From: Acidobacteriota bacterium
GTDB taxonomy: Bacteria > Acidobacteriota > Vicinamibacteria > Vicinamibacterales > JACQTH01
NCBI GenBank assembly: GCA_016210935.1
Contig: JACQTH010000531.1
Coordinates: 1 to 6,569 of the forward strand
Direction of reading: 5' to 3'
Length of the DNA stretch: 6,569 bases
Part shown: positions 1-6,201 of the stretch, one piece after another
Numbering within the stretch: the first letter of the stretch is position 1
Layout: each line of letters opens with the position of its first letter
Position numbers and translations under genes: made by a program
The notes under the pieces: model-generated
Databases searched by the model: none
The model's input: only the letters and a program-made list of their open reading frames with translations
Told to the model about the DNA's origin: nothing

Positions 1-593
1 ACATCGAGATCGCCGCAGGTCTCGCACCCCCGGCGCAGGCTCCCAACCGGGATGAACTCCGTGGTCGGCTGGATTTGCTCGAGGTACGCGACCAGCGTGG
101 CGGCGCGCCTGGCGACGTGAGCCATCAGGAATCGGCCGGCGCGCGTCCTTCGCTCTTCGAGCGCCTTGAGAATCAATGCCTCCTTGCGCGCACCCATGCC
201 GCGCAGGTCGCGAAGGCGCCCGCTCCGGGCTGCCTGTTCGAGATCCTCGAGCGTTCTGATCCCCAGCTGCGAGTAGAGCGTCGCCACCGTCTTCGCGCCG
301 ACGCCCTGCAGGCGGAGGAGGTCGACGAGCGAGGACGGGAATTCCCGAAGGAGCTCCTGGTGGTAGCTGAGCTGCCCGGTCGTGACCAGCTCACGGATCT
401 TTTTGGCGAGGTCCTTGCCGATGCCGGGAATCTCGAGGAGCCGTCCCTCTTCGAGCGTGGCGACCCGTTCCGAGGAGCCCGCAATCGCCTCGGCCGCGTT
501 GCGGTACGCGCGAATCCGAAACGGGTTTTCGCCTTTGATGTCGAGCAGGTCGCCGATATCGGCGAACACGCGCGCGATCGAGGCGTTATCCAA
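1..593 (-). CDS. polX: DNA polymerase/3'-5' exonuclease PolX (family X), N-terminal part, cut by window edge
   Basis: Only the first 197 residues are present; the rest lies beyond the left edge. Bacterial PolX is a cytoplasmic gap-filling repair polymerase of about 570 residues with a C-terminal PHP nuclease domain. Visible here are the 8-kDa-type N-terminal domain (residues 1-40, with GENPFRIRAYRNAAEAI), three helix-hairpin-helix DNA-binding segments (LLEIPGIGKDLAKKI at 52-66, LLRLQGVGAKTV at 92-103, LRDLRGMGARKEALI at 127-141), and the nucleotidyltransferase signature GSLRRGCETCGDLD at 184-197, whose two Asp residues are the first metal-binding pair. The start is a TTG at 593; there is no ATG or GTG nearby in frame, and family members begin at about this point (MxNAxIARVF). 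It overlaps the last 8 bases of the GHMP kinase gene, so translational coupling is likely. The family is certain. The exact start is less so, because I see no clear Shine-Dalgarno sequence. Confidence 0.93.
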   Translation of the reverse strand, partial: MDNASIARVFADIGDLLDIKGENPFRIRAYRNAAEAIAGSSERVATLEEGRLLEIPGIGKDLAKKIRELVTTGQLSYHQELLREFPSSLVDLLRLQGVGAKTVATLYSQLGIRTLEDLEQAARSGRLRDLRGMGARKEALILKALEERRTRAGRFLMAHVARRAATLVAYLEQIQPTTEFIPVGSLRRGCETCGDLD

Positions 594-1575
594 GGAGCAG
601 GCCGTCGCGGTCGATCTGAAAATCGAGCACTCGTGCGCCGCCCTCCGCGAGCGCCCGGCGGACCTGCGGCACCAGTTCCGGGTCGGCGAAACAGAACAGG
701 CATCCGCCGCCGCCGGCGCCGCACACTTTCGCGGCCCGTGCGCCGGCCGCCCGCGCCGACGCGATGAGGCTCTCGATCGCCGGCGTGGTGACCCCAGGCG
801 CCAGCCGTTTGCGGGTCTCCCACTCACGCGCGATCTGCCGGCCGACCTCGGACCAGTCGCGTGCGTCCAGGGCCTGGCGCAGCGTCCTGGCCGTATCGCG
901 GATCTGTTCGAAGCAGCCGAAGACCTGCGCATCGCCATCGATGTGGCGTTTCGTGATCTCCCAGTTGTTCGTCCCCGAGTTTCGCGGTTCGCCGGTGTAG
1001 GCGAGCACGATCCGCCGCTCGAGATCCTCGAGGGGGACGTCGAGGGCGACGCGCCGCACGCCGCTTGCACACAGCTCGACCGCCGACACGCCCCCATAGA
1101 GCGCCGGCCGGTAATCCTGGGCGCCGGTGGGCACATTGATCGCGCGCGCCTCGATATTCATCGCGATCTCCAGGAGCTTTTCGGGCTCGTGGTGGCGATT
1201 CGTCCACCGCGCGAGCGCGGCGCAGACTGCGACGTTGAGGGCGGAAGATCCCGCAATCCCGGCGCCGGCGGGCGCTTCGCAGCGGGTCGTGAGCGTCAGA
1301 TGACGTGCGCGGAAATGCCGAAGCAGGTTGCCGAGAAGCGCGAGCGGACCACTTGTCGGCAGGTCGGACCAGTCGCTCACGTCGATCGCATGGCCGGTGT
1401 CGAGTGAGCGAATTCCAACGCATCCGTCCGATCGGCTGGCGATCTGCGCATGGGCGCGCAGGCTGATGGCGACGTTCAACGTCTGGGCGCCTTCGTGGAA
1501 CAGATAGAGCGGCCAGATATCGATGGTGCCGCCGGCCAGATCGATGCGCGTCGGCGCTGACGATTCGAGTGTCAC
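586..1575 (-). CDS. GHMP-family sugar kinase (heptose-7-phosphate kinase/galactokinase-like)
   Basis: A 329-residue cytoplasmic kinase of the GHMP superfamily, which phosphorylates sugars or small metabolites with ATP. The N-terminus has the typical APTRIDLAGGTIDIWPLY stretch (residues 7-24). The ATP-binding motif PAGAGIAGSSA (102-112) matches the P-x-G-x-G-L-x-x-S-S-A form seen in HddA-type heptose kinases. The C-terminal glycine motif is CGAGGGG (285-291). I also see EARAINVPTGAQDYRPALYGG, a substrate-side segment common in this subgroup. The frame stays open upstream to an ATG at 1770, but that part lies antisense to nagZ and does not look like a kinase, so I place the start at GTG 1575, just before the conserved N-terminus. 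There is no Shine-Dalgarno sequence. A TATAAT on this strand predicts a transcript starting at or next to this GTG, so translation may be leaderless. The substrate cannot be read from the sequence: heptose phosphate, galactose or an amino sugar are all possible. Confidence 0.88.
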   Translation of the reverse strand: MTLESSAPTRIDLAGGTIDIWPLYLFHEGAQTLNVAISLRAHAQIASRSDGCVGIRSLDTGHAIDVSDWSDLPTSGPLALLGNLLRHFRARHLTLTTRCEAPAGAGIAGSSALNVAVCAALARWTNRHHEPEKLLEIAMNIEARAINVPTGAQDYRPALYGGVSAVELCASGVRRVALDVPLEDLERRIVLAYTGEPRNSGTNNWEITKRHIDGDAQVFGCFEQIRDTARTLRQALDARDWSEVGRQIAREWETRKRLAPGVTTPAIESLIASARAAGARAAKVCGAGGGGCLFCFADPELVPQVRRALAEGGARVLDFQIDRDGLLLG

Positions 1576-1580
1576 GCGGA

Positions 1581-1590
1581 CATTATAATG
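1581..1590. promoter_or_regulatory. Palindromic shared -10 element for divergent promoters
   Basis: CATTATAATG is a perfect 10-bp palindrome, so a consensus TATAAT lies on the plus strand (1584-1589) and on the minus strand (1587-1582). Standard spacing puts transcript starts near 1596 (plus, toward nagZ) and 1575 (minus, exactly at the GHMP kinase GTG). No good -35 hexamer lies 16-18 bp upstream on either side. TGACGA (1558-1563) and its complement TCGTCA (1608-1613) sit symmetrically about the same centre, but the spacers would be 21 bp. The promoter role is inference from sequence and divergent gene layout. Confidence 0.6.
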
Positions 1591-2778
1591 AACGGGATCT
1601 CCGTGCCTCGTCACCTGCACCGTCTGGTCGGCCAGCTCGCGATGGTTGGTTTCGACGGCACGACCGTCTCGACGGAACTGAAGGCGCTGGCGCGCGAGTT
1701 CGACATCGGTGGCGTCGTCCTGTTCGCGCGCAACGTGGAAGCGCCGGAACAGGTCGCCGAGCTGGTGCACGACGTGCAGCGGCTAGCGCGAGACACGCCG
1801 CTCTGGGTCGCCATCGATCAAGAAGGCGGACGGGTCGCGCGGTTGCGCCGCCCCTTTACCGAGTGGCCGCCGATGCAGGCGCTCGGACTCTCCGGCGACG
1901 ATCACCTGGCCGAAGAGTTCGCGTGCGCCCTCGCGCTGGAGCTGAGGACCGTCGGCATCTCACTCGACTTCACACCGGTCCTCGACATCCCTACCAACCC
2001 GAACAATCCGGTGATCGGCGATCGCGCGATCGCGGACCGTCCGGAAGAGGTGGCGCGGCTTGGCGCCGTCGTGATCAGGACGCTGCAACGCTACGGCGTC
2101 GCGGCCTGTGGCAAGCATTTTCCCGGCCACGGCGACACCAGCGTCGACTCGCATCTCGATCTGCCCGTCGTCGAGCACCCGCCCGACAGGCTTCGAGCGG
2201 TCGAGCTCGTGCCGTTTCGCGCGGCCATCGCCGAACAAGTCGCGTCGATCATGGTGGCCCACATCCTGGTGCCGTCGCTGGACGCGGAGCGGCCCGCGAG
2301 CCTGTCACGATCCGTTGTCCGTGACCTCCTTCGAACAGAGCTGGCGTTCGAGGGTCTCATCCTGACCGATGATCTGGGCATGCGCGCGATCGCCGATCGT
2401 TATACATTGGAGCGATCGGCGGTCGCGGCCATCGGCGCGGGATCGGACGCGGTGCTGCTGTGCGACACGAATCACGAGCGCCATGCCGCGGCGCTGGAGG
2501 CGATCGTGCGCGGGGTCGAATCAGGCGAGCTGGCGATCGGCGACGTGGATGACGCGATCGGCCGGCAGCAGTCGATGAAGGCCCGCTTCGGGCCGGACCC
2601 TCATCGGCCCGCGCCCGCCACGAGCGGATCGACGAGTGCGGCGGTCGCCGAGGTGCTGGCCTCGCCTGTTCCGCTGTCGCGCGACTGGCGGCCTCCTTCA
2701 CCGCGAACGCTGCGTGCCGTCATCGGATCGGACGAGCATCAGACGGTGGCGTCACGCCTCGCGGAGTTCGCGTGCTGA
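1588..2778 (+). CDS. nagZ: Beta-N-acetylhexosaminidase NagZ (glycoside hydrolase family 3)
   Basis: Cytoplasmic enzyme of murein recycling that removes the non-reducing GlcNAc from GlcNAc-anhydroMurNAc peptides. It is a single GH3 TIM barrel with VAIDQEGGRVARL (74-86), the hallmark KHFPGHGDTSVDSHLDLP (176-193), whose Asp187-Ser188-His189 is the acid/base dyad of bacterial NagZ, and LILTDDLGM (257-265), whose Asp261 should be the nucleophile. There is no signal peptide or membrane segment. At 396 residues it is about 50 longer than E. coli NagZ; the extra Pro/Ala-rich tail (about 335-396) overlaps the start of ldcA. The ATG at 1588 overlaps a TATAAT box. If that box is used, the real start is downstream, at GTG 1603 (VPRHLHRLVGQ) or ATG 1642. 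The 1588 start is the longest reasonable choice. First gene of the recycling operon. Confidence 0.95.
   Translation: MNGISVPRHLHRLVGQLAMVGFDGTTVSTELKALAREFDIGGVVLFARNVEAPEQVAELVHDVQRLARDTPLWVAIDQEGGRVARLRRPFTEWPPMQALGLSGDDHLAEEFACALALELRTVGISLDFTPVLDIPTNPNNPVIGDRAIADRPEEVARLGAVVIRTLQRYGVAACGKHFPGHGDTSVDSHLDLPVVEHPPDRLRAVELVPFRAAIAEQVASIMVAHILVPSLDAERPASLSRSVVRDLLRTELAFEGLILTDDLGMRAIADRYTLERSAVAAIGAGSDAVLLCDTNHERHAAALEAIVRGVESGELAIGDVDDAIGRQQSMKARFGPDPHRPAPATSGSTSAAVAEVLASPVPLSRDWRPPSPRTLRAVIGSDEHQTVASRLAEFAC
2763..2766 (+). promoter_or_regulatory. Ribosome binding site of ldcA
   Basis: GGAG lies 5 bases upstream of the GTG at 2772, inside the end of nagZ. It supports the GTG as the ldcA start. 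The start codon overlaps the nagZ stop (GTGCTGA), consistent with translational coupling. Confidence 0.5.
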
Positions 2779-3695
2779 AACCCCGCGCCCTCAAATCCGG
2801 AGATCGGATTGCGGTCGTGGCGCCGGCGAGCCCGTTCGATCGTGACGAATTCGAGCGCGGCCTGACCGAGCTCCGCTCGATTGGATTCGAGCCCGTGTTC
2901 GCCCCGTCCGTCTTCGAGCGTCAGGGGTACGTGGCCGGATCCGCCGACGTGAGGGCGTGCGCGATGGTAGCCGCGTGGGACGACCCGTCCATCGCGGCGC
3001 TCGTGGGGGTGCGCGGCGGTTACGGCAGCATGCAGCTTCTCCCACACCTGGACTGCGTTCGGCTGAGGGCCCGGCCGAAAGCCTTCATCGGCTACAGCGA
3101 CCTCACATCCCTTCATCTGTTTTTCGGGACCCACTGCGGGATCGTGTCCTTTCACGGCCCGATGTTGGAGCGAAAGCTCGCGGCCGGTTCCGAGGGGTAC
3201 GATCGCCATTCCTTTGTGCGCGCCCTGACCGTGGCTGAGCCTCTTGGCGAGCTGCGAGGTCCGCACCTGCAGGCGCTCAGGAGAGGCACGGCGAGGGGGT
3301 CTCTGTTTGGGGGGACATTGACCCAGATCATCGGCTCGCTCGCGACGCCGTTTGCCTTCAATCCGCCCGCTGGCTATGTCCTCTTCCTGGACGAAGTGGG
3401 AGAGCGTCCGTACAGGATCGATCGGATGCTCACGCAGCTGCGGTTCAGCGGCCTGATCGACCGCGCAACCGCCCTCGTGTTCGGAGAGTGCCCCGATTGT
3501 GACGAGCCGGGCGGGGCCTACAGCGCGCAAGACGCCGTCACGGCCGCCTTGGCGGACTACCCGGGTCCGATCCTGTTCGGCGTGCCGTCGGGTCACACGA
3601 TTTCGCCGGCCGTGACGCTGCCGTTTGGCGTGCGCGCCCTTGTCGAAACGGCGCCGGCGCCTCGGTTGATCATCGAAGAAGCTGCCGTGATCTGA
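2772..3695 (+). CDS. ldcA: Muramoyltetrapeptide LD-carboxypeptidase (peptidase family S66)
   Basis: Cytoplasmic serine peptidase that removes the terminal D-Ala from recycled murein tetrapeptide, giving the tripeptide used by Mpl. The 307-residue length is normal for the family. The start KPRALKSGDRIAVVAPASP (3-21) is the typical S66 N-terminus. RGGYG (81-85) is the conserved oxyanion-side loop, and IGYSDLTSLH (106-115) carries the nucleophile Ser109. LFLDEVGERPYRIDRML (204-220) is the segment with the catalytic acid, and VPSGHTISPAVTLPFG (271-286) carries His275. The acid segment reads Asp207-Glu208 where many members read Glu-Asp, so which residue completes the Ser-Glu-His triad is uncertain. 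The gene starts with GTG, overlaps the nagZ stop by 7 bases, has GGAG upstream and ends 5 bases before mpl. No signal peptide is seen, as expected for the recycling enzyme. Confidence 0.94.
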   Translation: MLKPRALKSGDRIAVVAPASPFDRDEFERGLTELRSIGFEPVFAPSVFERQGYVAGSADVRACAMVAAWDDPSIAALVGVRGGYGSMQLLPHLDCVRLRARPKAFIGYSDLTSLHLFFGTHCGIVSFHGPMLERKLAAGSEGYDRHSFVRALTVAEPLGELRGPHLQALRRGTARGSLFGGTLTQIIGSLATPFAFNPPAGYVLFLDEVGERPYRIDRMLTQLRFSGLIDRATALVFGECPDCDEPGGAYSAQDAVTAALADYPGPILFGVPSGHTISPAVTLPFGVRALVETAPAPRLIIEEAAVI

Positions 3696-3700
3696 GCGCG

Positions 3701-5125
3701 ATGTCGACAGTCCACTTCATCGGCATCTGCGGCACGGCCATGGCGACGCTCGCCGCCCTCCTCAGACACAAAGGCTTCGACGTCCAGGGATCCGATCAGA
3801 ATATCTATCCCCCGATGAGCGATTTTCTCGCTCGAGAGGGCATCCGCACGATCATCGGCTATCGACCTGAGAACATCACAGCCGGCATCGATCTCGTCGT
3901 TGTGGGCAACGCGATCTCGCGCGGGAACCCGGAGCTCGAAGAAGTTCTGGATCGCAAGATCCGGTATCTGTCCCTGCCTGAAACGCTGCGCGAACAGTTT
4001 CTCTGGGGCGCGCGGTCGATTGTGATCGCGGGGACGCACGGCAAGACGACGACCACGTCGGTGGTCGGCTGGTTGCTGACACACGCGGGACTGGATCCGA
4101 CGGTATTCGTTGGTGGTATCGCCGCGAACTTCGGTGAGGGGGGCTCCAGCTATCGGGTGGGCGCGGGACGCGATTTCGTGATCGAGGGCGATGAGTACGA
4201 CAGCGCCTACTTCGACAAGACGGCGAAGTTCCTCAAGTACGTCCCCGACATCGTCATCGTCGCGAACGTCGAGTTCGACCACGCGGACATCTATCCCGAT
4301 CTGGACGCCATCCGGTTGGCGTTCCGGCGTCTGGTCAACCTGATCCCGCGGCAGGGCCTGCTGGTCCTTGGCGCGGACCATGCAGAAGCCCTGGCGCTGA
4401 AGGACGCGGCGCGATGCCGTGTCGAAACCGCGGGCTTGTCGACAGACGCGACGTGGCAGGCCGTTGACGTCCGGACCGAGGCAGACGGCATGGCGTTCGA
4501 GGTGAGAAGGGAAAGACATACCTTTGGGTGCTTCGCGATCCCGATGATGGGTGTGCACAACGTCCGAAATGTCCTGGCCGCCATTGCGGTGGGCGCGGCC
4601 CGGGGCGTGGGTGCCGAGACCCTGGCGCGGGGGATGCGAGCGTTTCGAGGGGTGAAGCGGCGCCTCGAGATCGTCGGGCGTGCCGCGGGCGTCACGGTGT
4701 ATGACGATTTCGCGCATCATCCAACGGCGGTGGCCGAGACGCTGGCCGCCTTGCGGGCCGGCCATCCCGAGGCGCGGATCTGGGCGGTGTTCGAACCACG
4801 CTCTGCCTCATCGTGCCGGCGGGTGTTCCAGTCAGCCTTCGCCGAGGCATTCGGCGCAGCAGACCGAGTCGTCATCGCGGCCGTGTTTCGATCCAACGTG
4901 CCGGAATCGGAGCGGCTGTCGGCCGAAGCGCTTGTCGCCGATCTCCGTCGCCGGCGAATCCCTGCCCGGTATATCGCGGAGGTCGATGACATCGTCTCGA
5001 CCATCGTTCGCGGGCGTCAGCCGGGGGATCTGATCGTGTTCATGTCGAATGGTGGCTTCGGCGGAATCCATGGCAAGACGCTCGCCGCGCTTGCGCAGGC
5101 GTCCAGAAACGAGCCGCCGGCATGA
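3701..5125 (+). CDS. mpl: UDP-N-acetylmuramate:L-alanyl-gamma-D-glutamyl-meso-diaminopimelate ligase (murein peptide ligase)
   Basis: Cytoplasmic ATP-dependent Mur ligase that attaches recycled tripeptide directly to UDP-MurNAc, bypassing MurC, MurD and MurE. In order it shows the N-terminal UDP-binding domain (FIGICGTAMATLA, 6-18), the ATP P-loop GTHGKTTTTS (111-120), the segment EGDEYDSAYFDKTAKF (162-177) that distinguishes Mpl from MurC, EFDHADIY (191-198), HNVRN (286-290) and the C-terminal-domain segments VYDDFAHHPTAV (333-344) and FEPRSAS (364-370). The 474 residues are close to E. coli Mpl (457). The ATG at 3701 follows the ldcA stop by 5 bases, and the last codon overlaps the murB ATG (ATGA). 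The upstream Shine-Dalgarno is weak, so coupling is probable. It occupies the slot directly before murB that its paralogue murC often holds in other genomes. Use of meso-DAP in the cell wall follows from the family, not from the sequence itself. Confidence 0.96.
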   Translation: MSTVHFIGICGTAMATLAALLRHKGFDVQGSDQNIYPPMSDFLAREGIRTIIGYRPENITAGIDLVVVGNAISRGNPELEEVLDRKIRYLSLPETLREQFLWGARSIVIAGTHGKTTTTSVVGWLLTHAGLDPTVFVGGIAANFGEGGSSYRVGAGRDFVIEGDEYDSAYFDKTAKFLKYVPDIVIVANVEFDHADIYPDLDAIRLAFRRLVNLIPRQGLLVLGADHAEALALKDAARCRVETAGLSTDATWQAVDVRTEADGMAFEVRRERHTFGCFAIPMMGVHNVRNVLAAIAVGAARGVGAETLARGMRAFRGVKRRLEIVGRAAGVTVYDDFAHHPTAVAETLAALRAGHPEARIWAVFEPRSASSCRRVFQSAFAEAFGAADRVVIAAVFRSNVPESERLSAEALVADLRRRRIPARYIAEVDDIVSTIVRGRQPGDLIVFMSNGGFGGIHGKTLAALAQASRNEPPA

Positions 5126-6195
5126 GCCAGGAGCAGCCTTCCAGTCATTCGCGCGACAAGGCTTCCACTCGGTCAGGCGAGCCAGGGTCCACTCAGTCGT
5201 GGGAAGGGTCCACTCACTCGTGGGACCGCGCTGTAGCCGGGTTTCCTGCGCAACTGCGCGAGGCGTTTGGGGAAGGGCGAGTTCACGAGCGCGCCCCGCT
5301 GGCGCCGTTCACGACGTTCAAGGTGGGCGGACCCGCCGAGTGGCTGCTCGACGTGACGAGCGCGGAGGAGCTGGAGCGCGCGTGCAAGCTGGCACGTCTC
5401 GCGCGCGTGCCCGTGACGGTTCTGGGCGGTGGTTCGAACGTGCTGATATCCGATCAGGGGATTCCGGGTCTGGTTATCCGTGTCCGCGGCGGTCGCATCG
5501 ACGAGTTGGCCCGCGTCGCGGATCGGGGCACCGCGCTCGTCCGAGCGGATGCAGGCGTGACGATCAATGCGCTGGTGCGCTGGACGATCAACCGCGGACT
5601 GGCCGGACTCGAGGCGTGGGCCGGGACACCGGGAAGTATTGGCGGCGGCGTCTTCGGGAACGCACATTTCGGCGGGCGACTCCTGAGCGAGCTTGTCGAT
5701 CACGTGCGTCTGGTGGCGCCTGGCGGAGAGGTGCGCGATGTCCGGGCGCGCGACATGGAGTTTGCGTACGATCGCAGCAGACTTCAGCACACTGGAGAAG
5801 TGCTGCTCTGGGCCGTCCTGGGATTGATACCGGGCAGCGATCCCGCCGCGCTTCGGGCGGTGGCGCGCCAGTCGCTGGCCTACCGCAAGCAGACGCAGCC
5901 GCTCGAGACGCCGAGCGCGGGATGCATTTTCCGGAACCCGGATCCGGCCATCGATCCCCTTCCCGCTGACGTGCCCGCCTCAGCAGGCGCTCTGGTGGAT
6001 CGCGCGGGCCTGAAGGGGCGGTCGATTGGCGGCGCGACGGTCTCCGCCGCGCACGGCAATTTCATCGTCAACCATGGTGGCGCCACGGCGCATGACATTC
6101 GCGCCCTCGTGAAGACGTGCCAGCAGGCCGTTCGCGATCGGTTCGGCGTGTGGCTGCGGGAGGAGATCGTCTATCTCGGCTCGTTCGAGGACTGA
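5122..6195 (+). CDS. murB: UDP-N-acetylenolpyruvoylglucosamine reductase MurB with repeat-derived N-terminal extension
   Basis: FAD enzyme that reduces UDP-GlcNAc-enolpyruvate with NADPH to UDP-MurNAc. FAD-domain motifs are LAPFTTFKVGGPAEWL (60-75), LGGGSNVLISD (101-111) and AGTPGSIGGGVFGN (167-180). The substrate domain has SAGCIFRNP (265-273), GNFIVNHGGATAHDI (312-326) and GVWLREEIVYLG (342-353); Glu348 aligns with the conserved C-terminal Glu. Three oddities stand out. Cys268 is at the place of the Ser proton donor (E. coli Ser229). The YR-x-S motif reads FAYDRSR (214-220), with the Arg moved one place. Residues 1-38 are a hydrophilic S-T-x-S repeat not found in ordinary MurB. The ATG at 5122 overlaps the mpl stop by 4 bases, and no other ATG, GTG or TTG lies in frame before the core, so the extension should be translated. 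MurB is normally cytoplasmic, and nothing here argues otherwise. Confidence 0.95.
   Translation: MSQEQPSSHSRDKASTRSGEPGSTQSWEGSTHSWDRAVAGFPAQLREAFGEGRVHERAPLAPFTTFKVGGPAEWLLDVTSAEELERACKLARLARVPVTVLGGGSNVLISDQGIPGLVIRVRGGRIDELARVADRGTALVRADAGVTINALVRWTINRGLAGLEAWAGTPGSIGGGVFGNAHFGGRLLSELVDHVRLVAPGGEVRDVRARDMEFAYDRSRLQHTGEVLLWAVLGLIPGSDPAALRAVARQSLAYRKQTQPLETPSAGCIFRNPDPAIDPLPADVPASAGALVDRAGLKGRSIGGATVSAAHGNFIVNHGGATAHDIRALVKTCQQAVRDRFGVWLREEIVYLGSFED
5139..5225 (+). repeat. Degenerate in-frame tandem repeat in the 5' end of murB
   Basis: Two adjacent 21-base units (5184-5204 and 5205-5225) match at 20 of 21 positions; each reads AGGGTCCACTCA, then G or C, then TCGTGGGA. Two more diverged units begin at about 5139 and 5163 (TTCCAGTC, TTCCACTC) with a 24-base period. 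All periods are multiples of three, so the frame is kept and the protein reads SSHSRDKA, STRSGEPG, STQSWEG, STHSWDR. The last unit can fold into a hairpin: GGTCCAC at 5207-5213 pairs with GTGGGACC at 5220-5227 with one bulged base and a 6-base loop. Confidence 0.8.
6187..6191 (+). promoter_or_regulatory. Ribosome binding site of murA
   Basis: GAGGA at the very end of murB lies 10 bases before the ATG at 6202. It supports this ATG rather than the second in-frame ATG at 6208. Confidence 0.45.
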
Positions 6196-6201
6196 TTCGT
6201 C

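Noticed and set aside
173..823. 216-codon minus-strand frame across the polX/GHMP junction
   Set aside because: It is the +1 frame of polX and the kinase; the real PolX motifs (helix-hairpin-helix repeats, GDLD) are in the other frame, starting at TTG 593.
382..1407. 341-codon plus-strand open frame
   Set aside because: It is antisense to the GHMP kinase and polX, has low-complexity Arg/Ala-rich composition and shows no recognisable motif; a typical shadow in GC-rich DNA.
1576..1770. Upstream extension of the GHMP kinase to ATG 1770
   Set aside because: The extra 65 residues lie antisense to nagZ, do not resemble the family and would remove any room for divergent promoters.
2739..4765. Two long minus-strand open frames (285 and 390 codons) opposite ldcA and mpl
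   Set aside because: Both lie fully antisense to genes with complete family motifs. Their translations are His/Arg/Asp-rich without domains, and they arise from codon bias on the coding strand.
5184..5225. CRISPR-like array
   Set aside because: The units are directly adjacent with no spacers, keep the reading frame and number only four degenerate copies; this is a short tandem repeat.
5207..5227. Rho-independent terminator at the mpl-murB junction
   Set aside because: A hairpin can form, but no T-run follows and it lies inside the murB reading frame.
5049..5969. 306-codon plus-strand frame overlapping mpl and murB
   Set aside because: It is out of frame with murB, extremely Arg/Gly-rich and without motifs, while the murB frame shows the full family signature.
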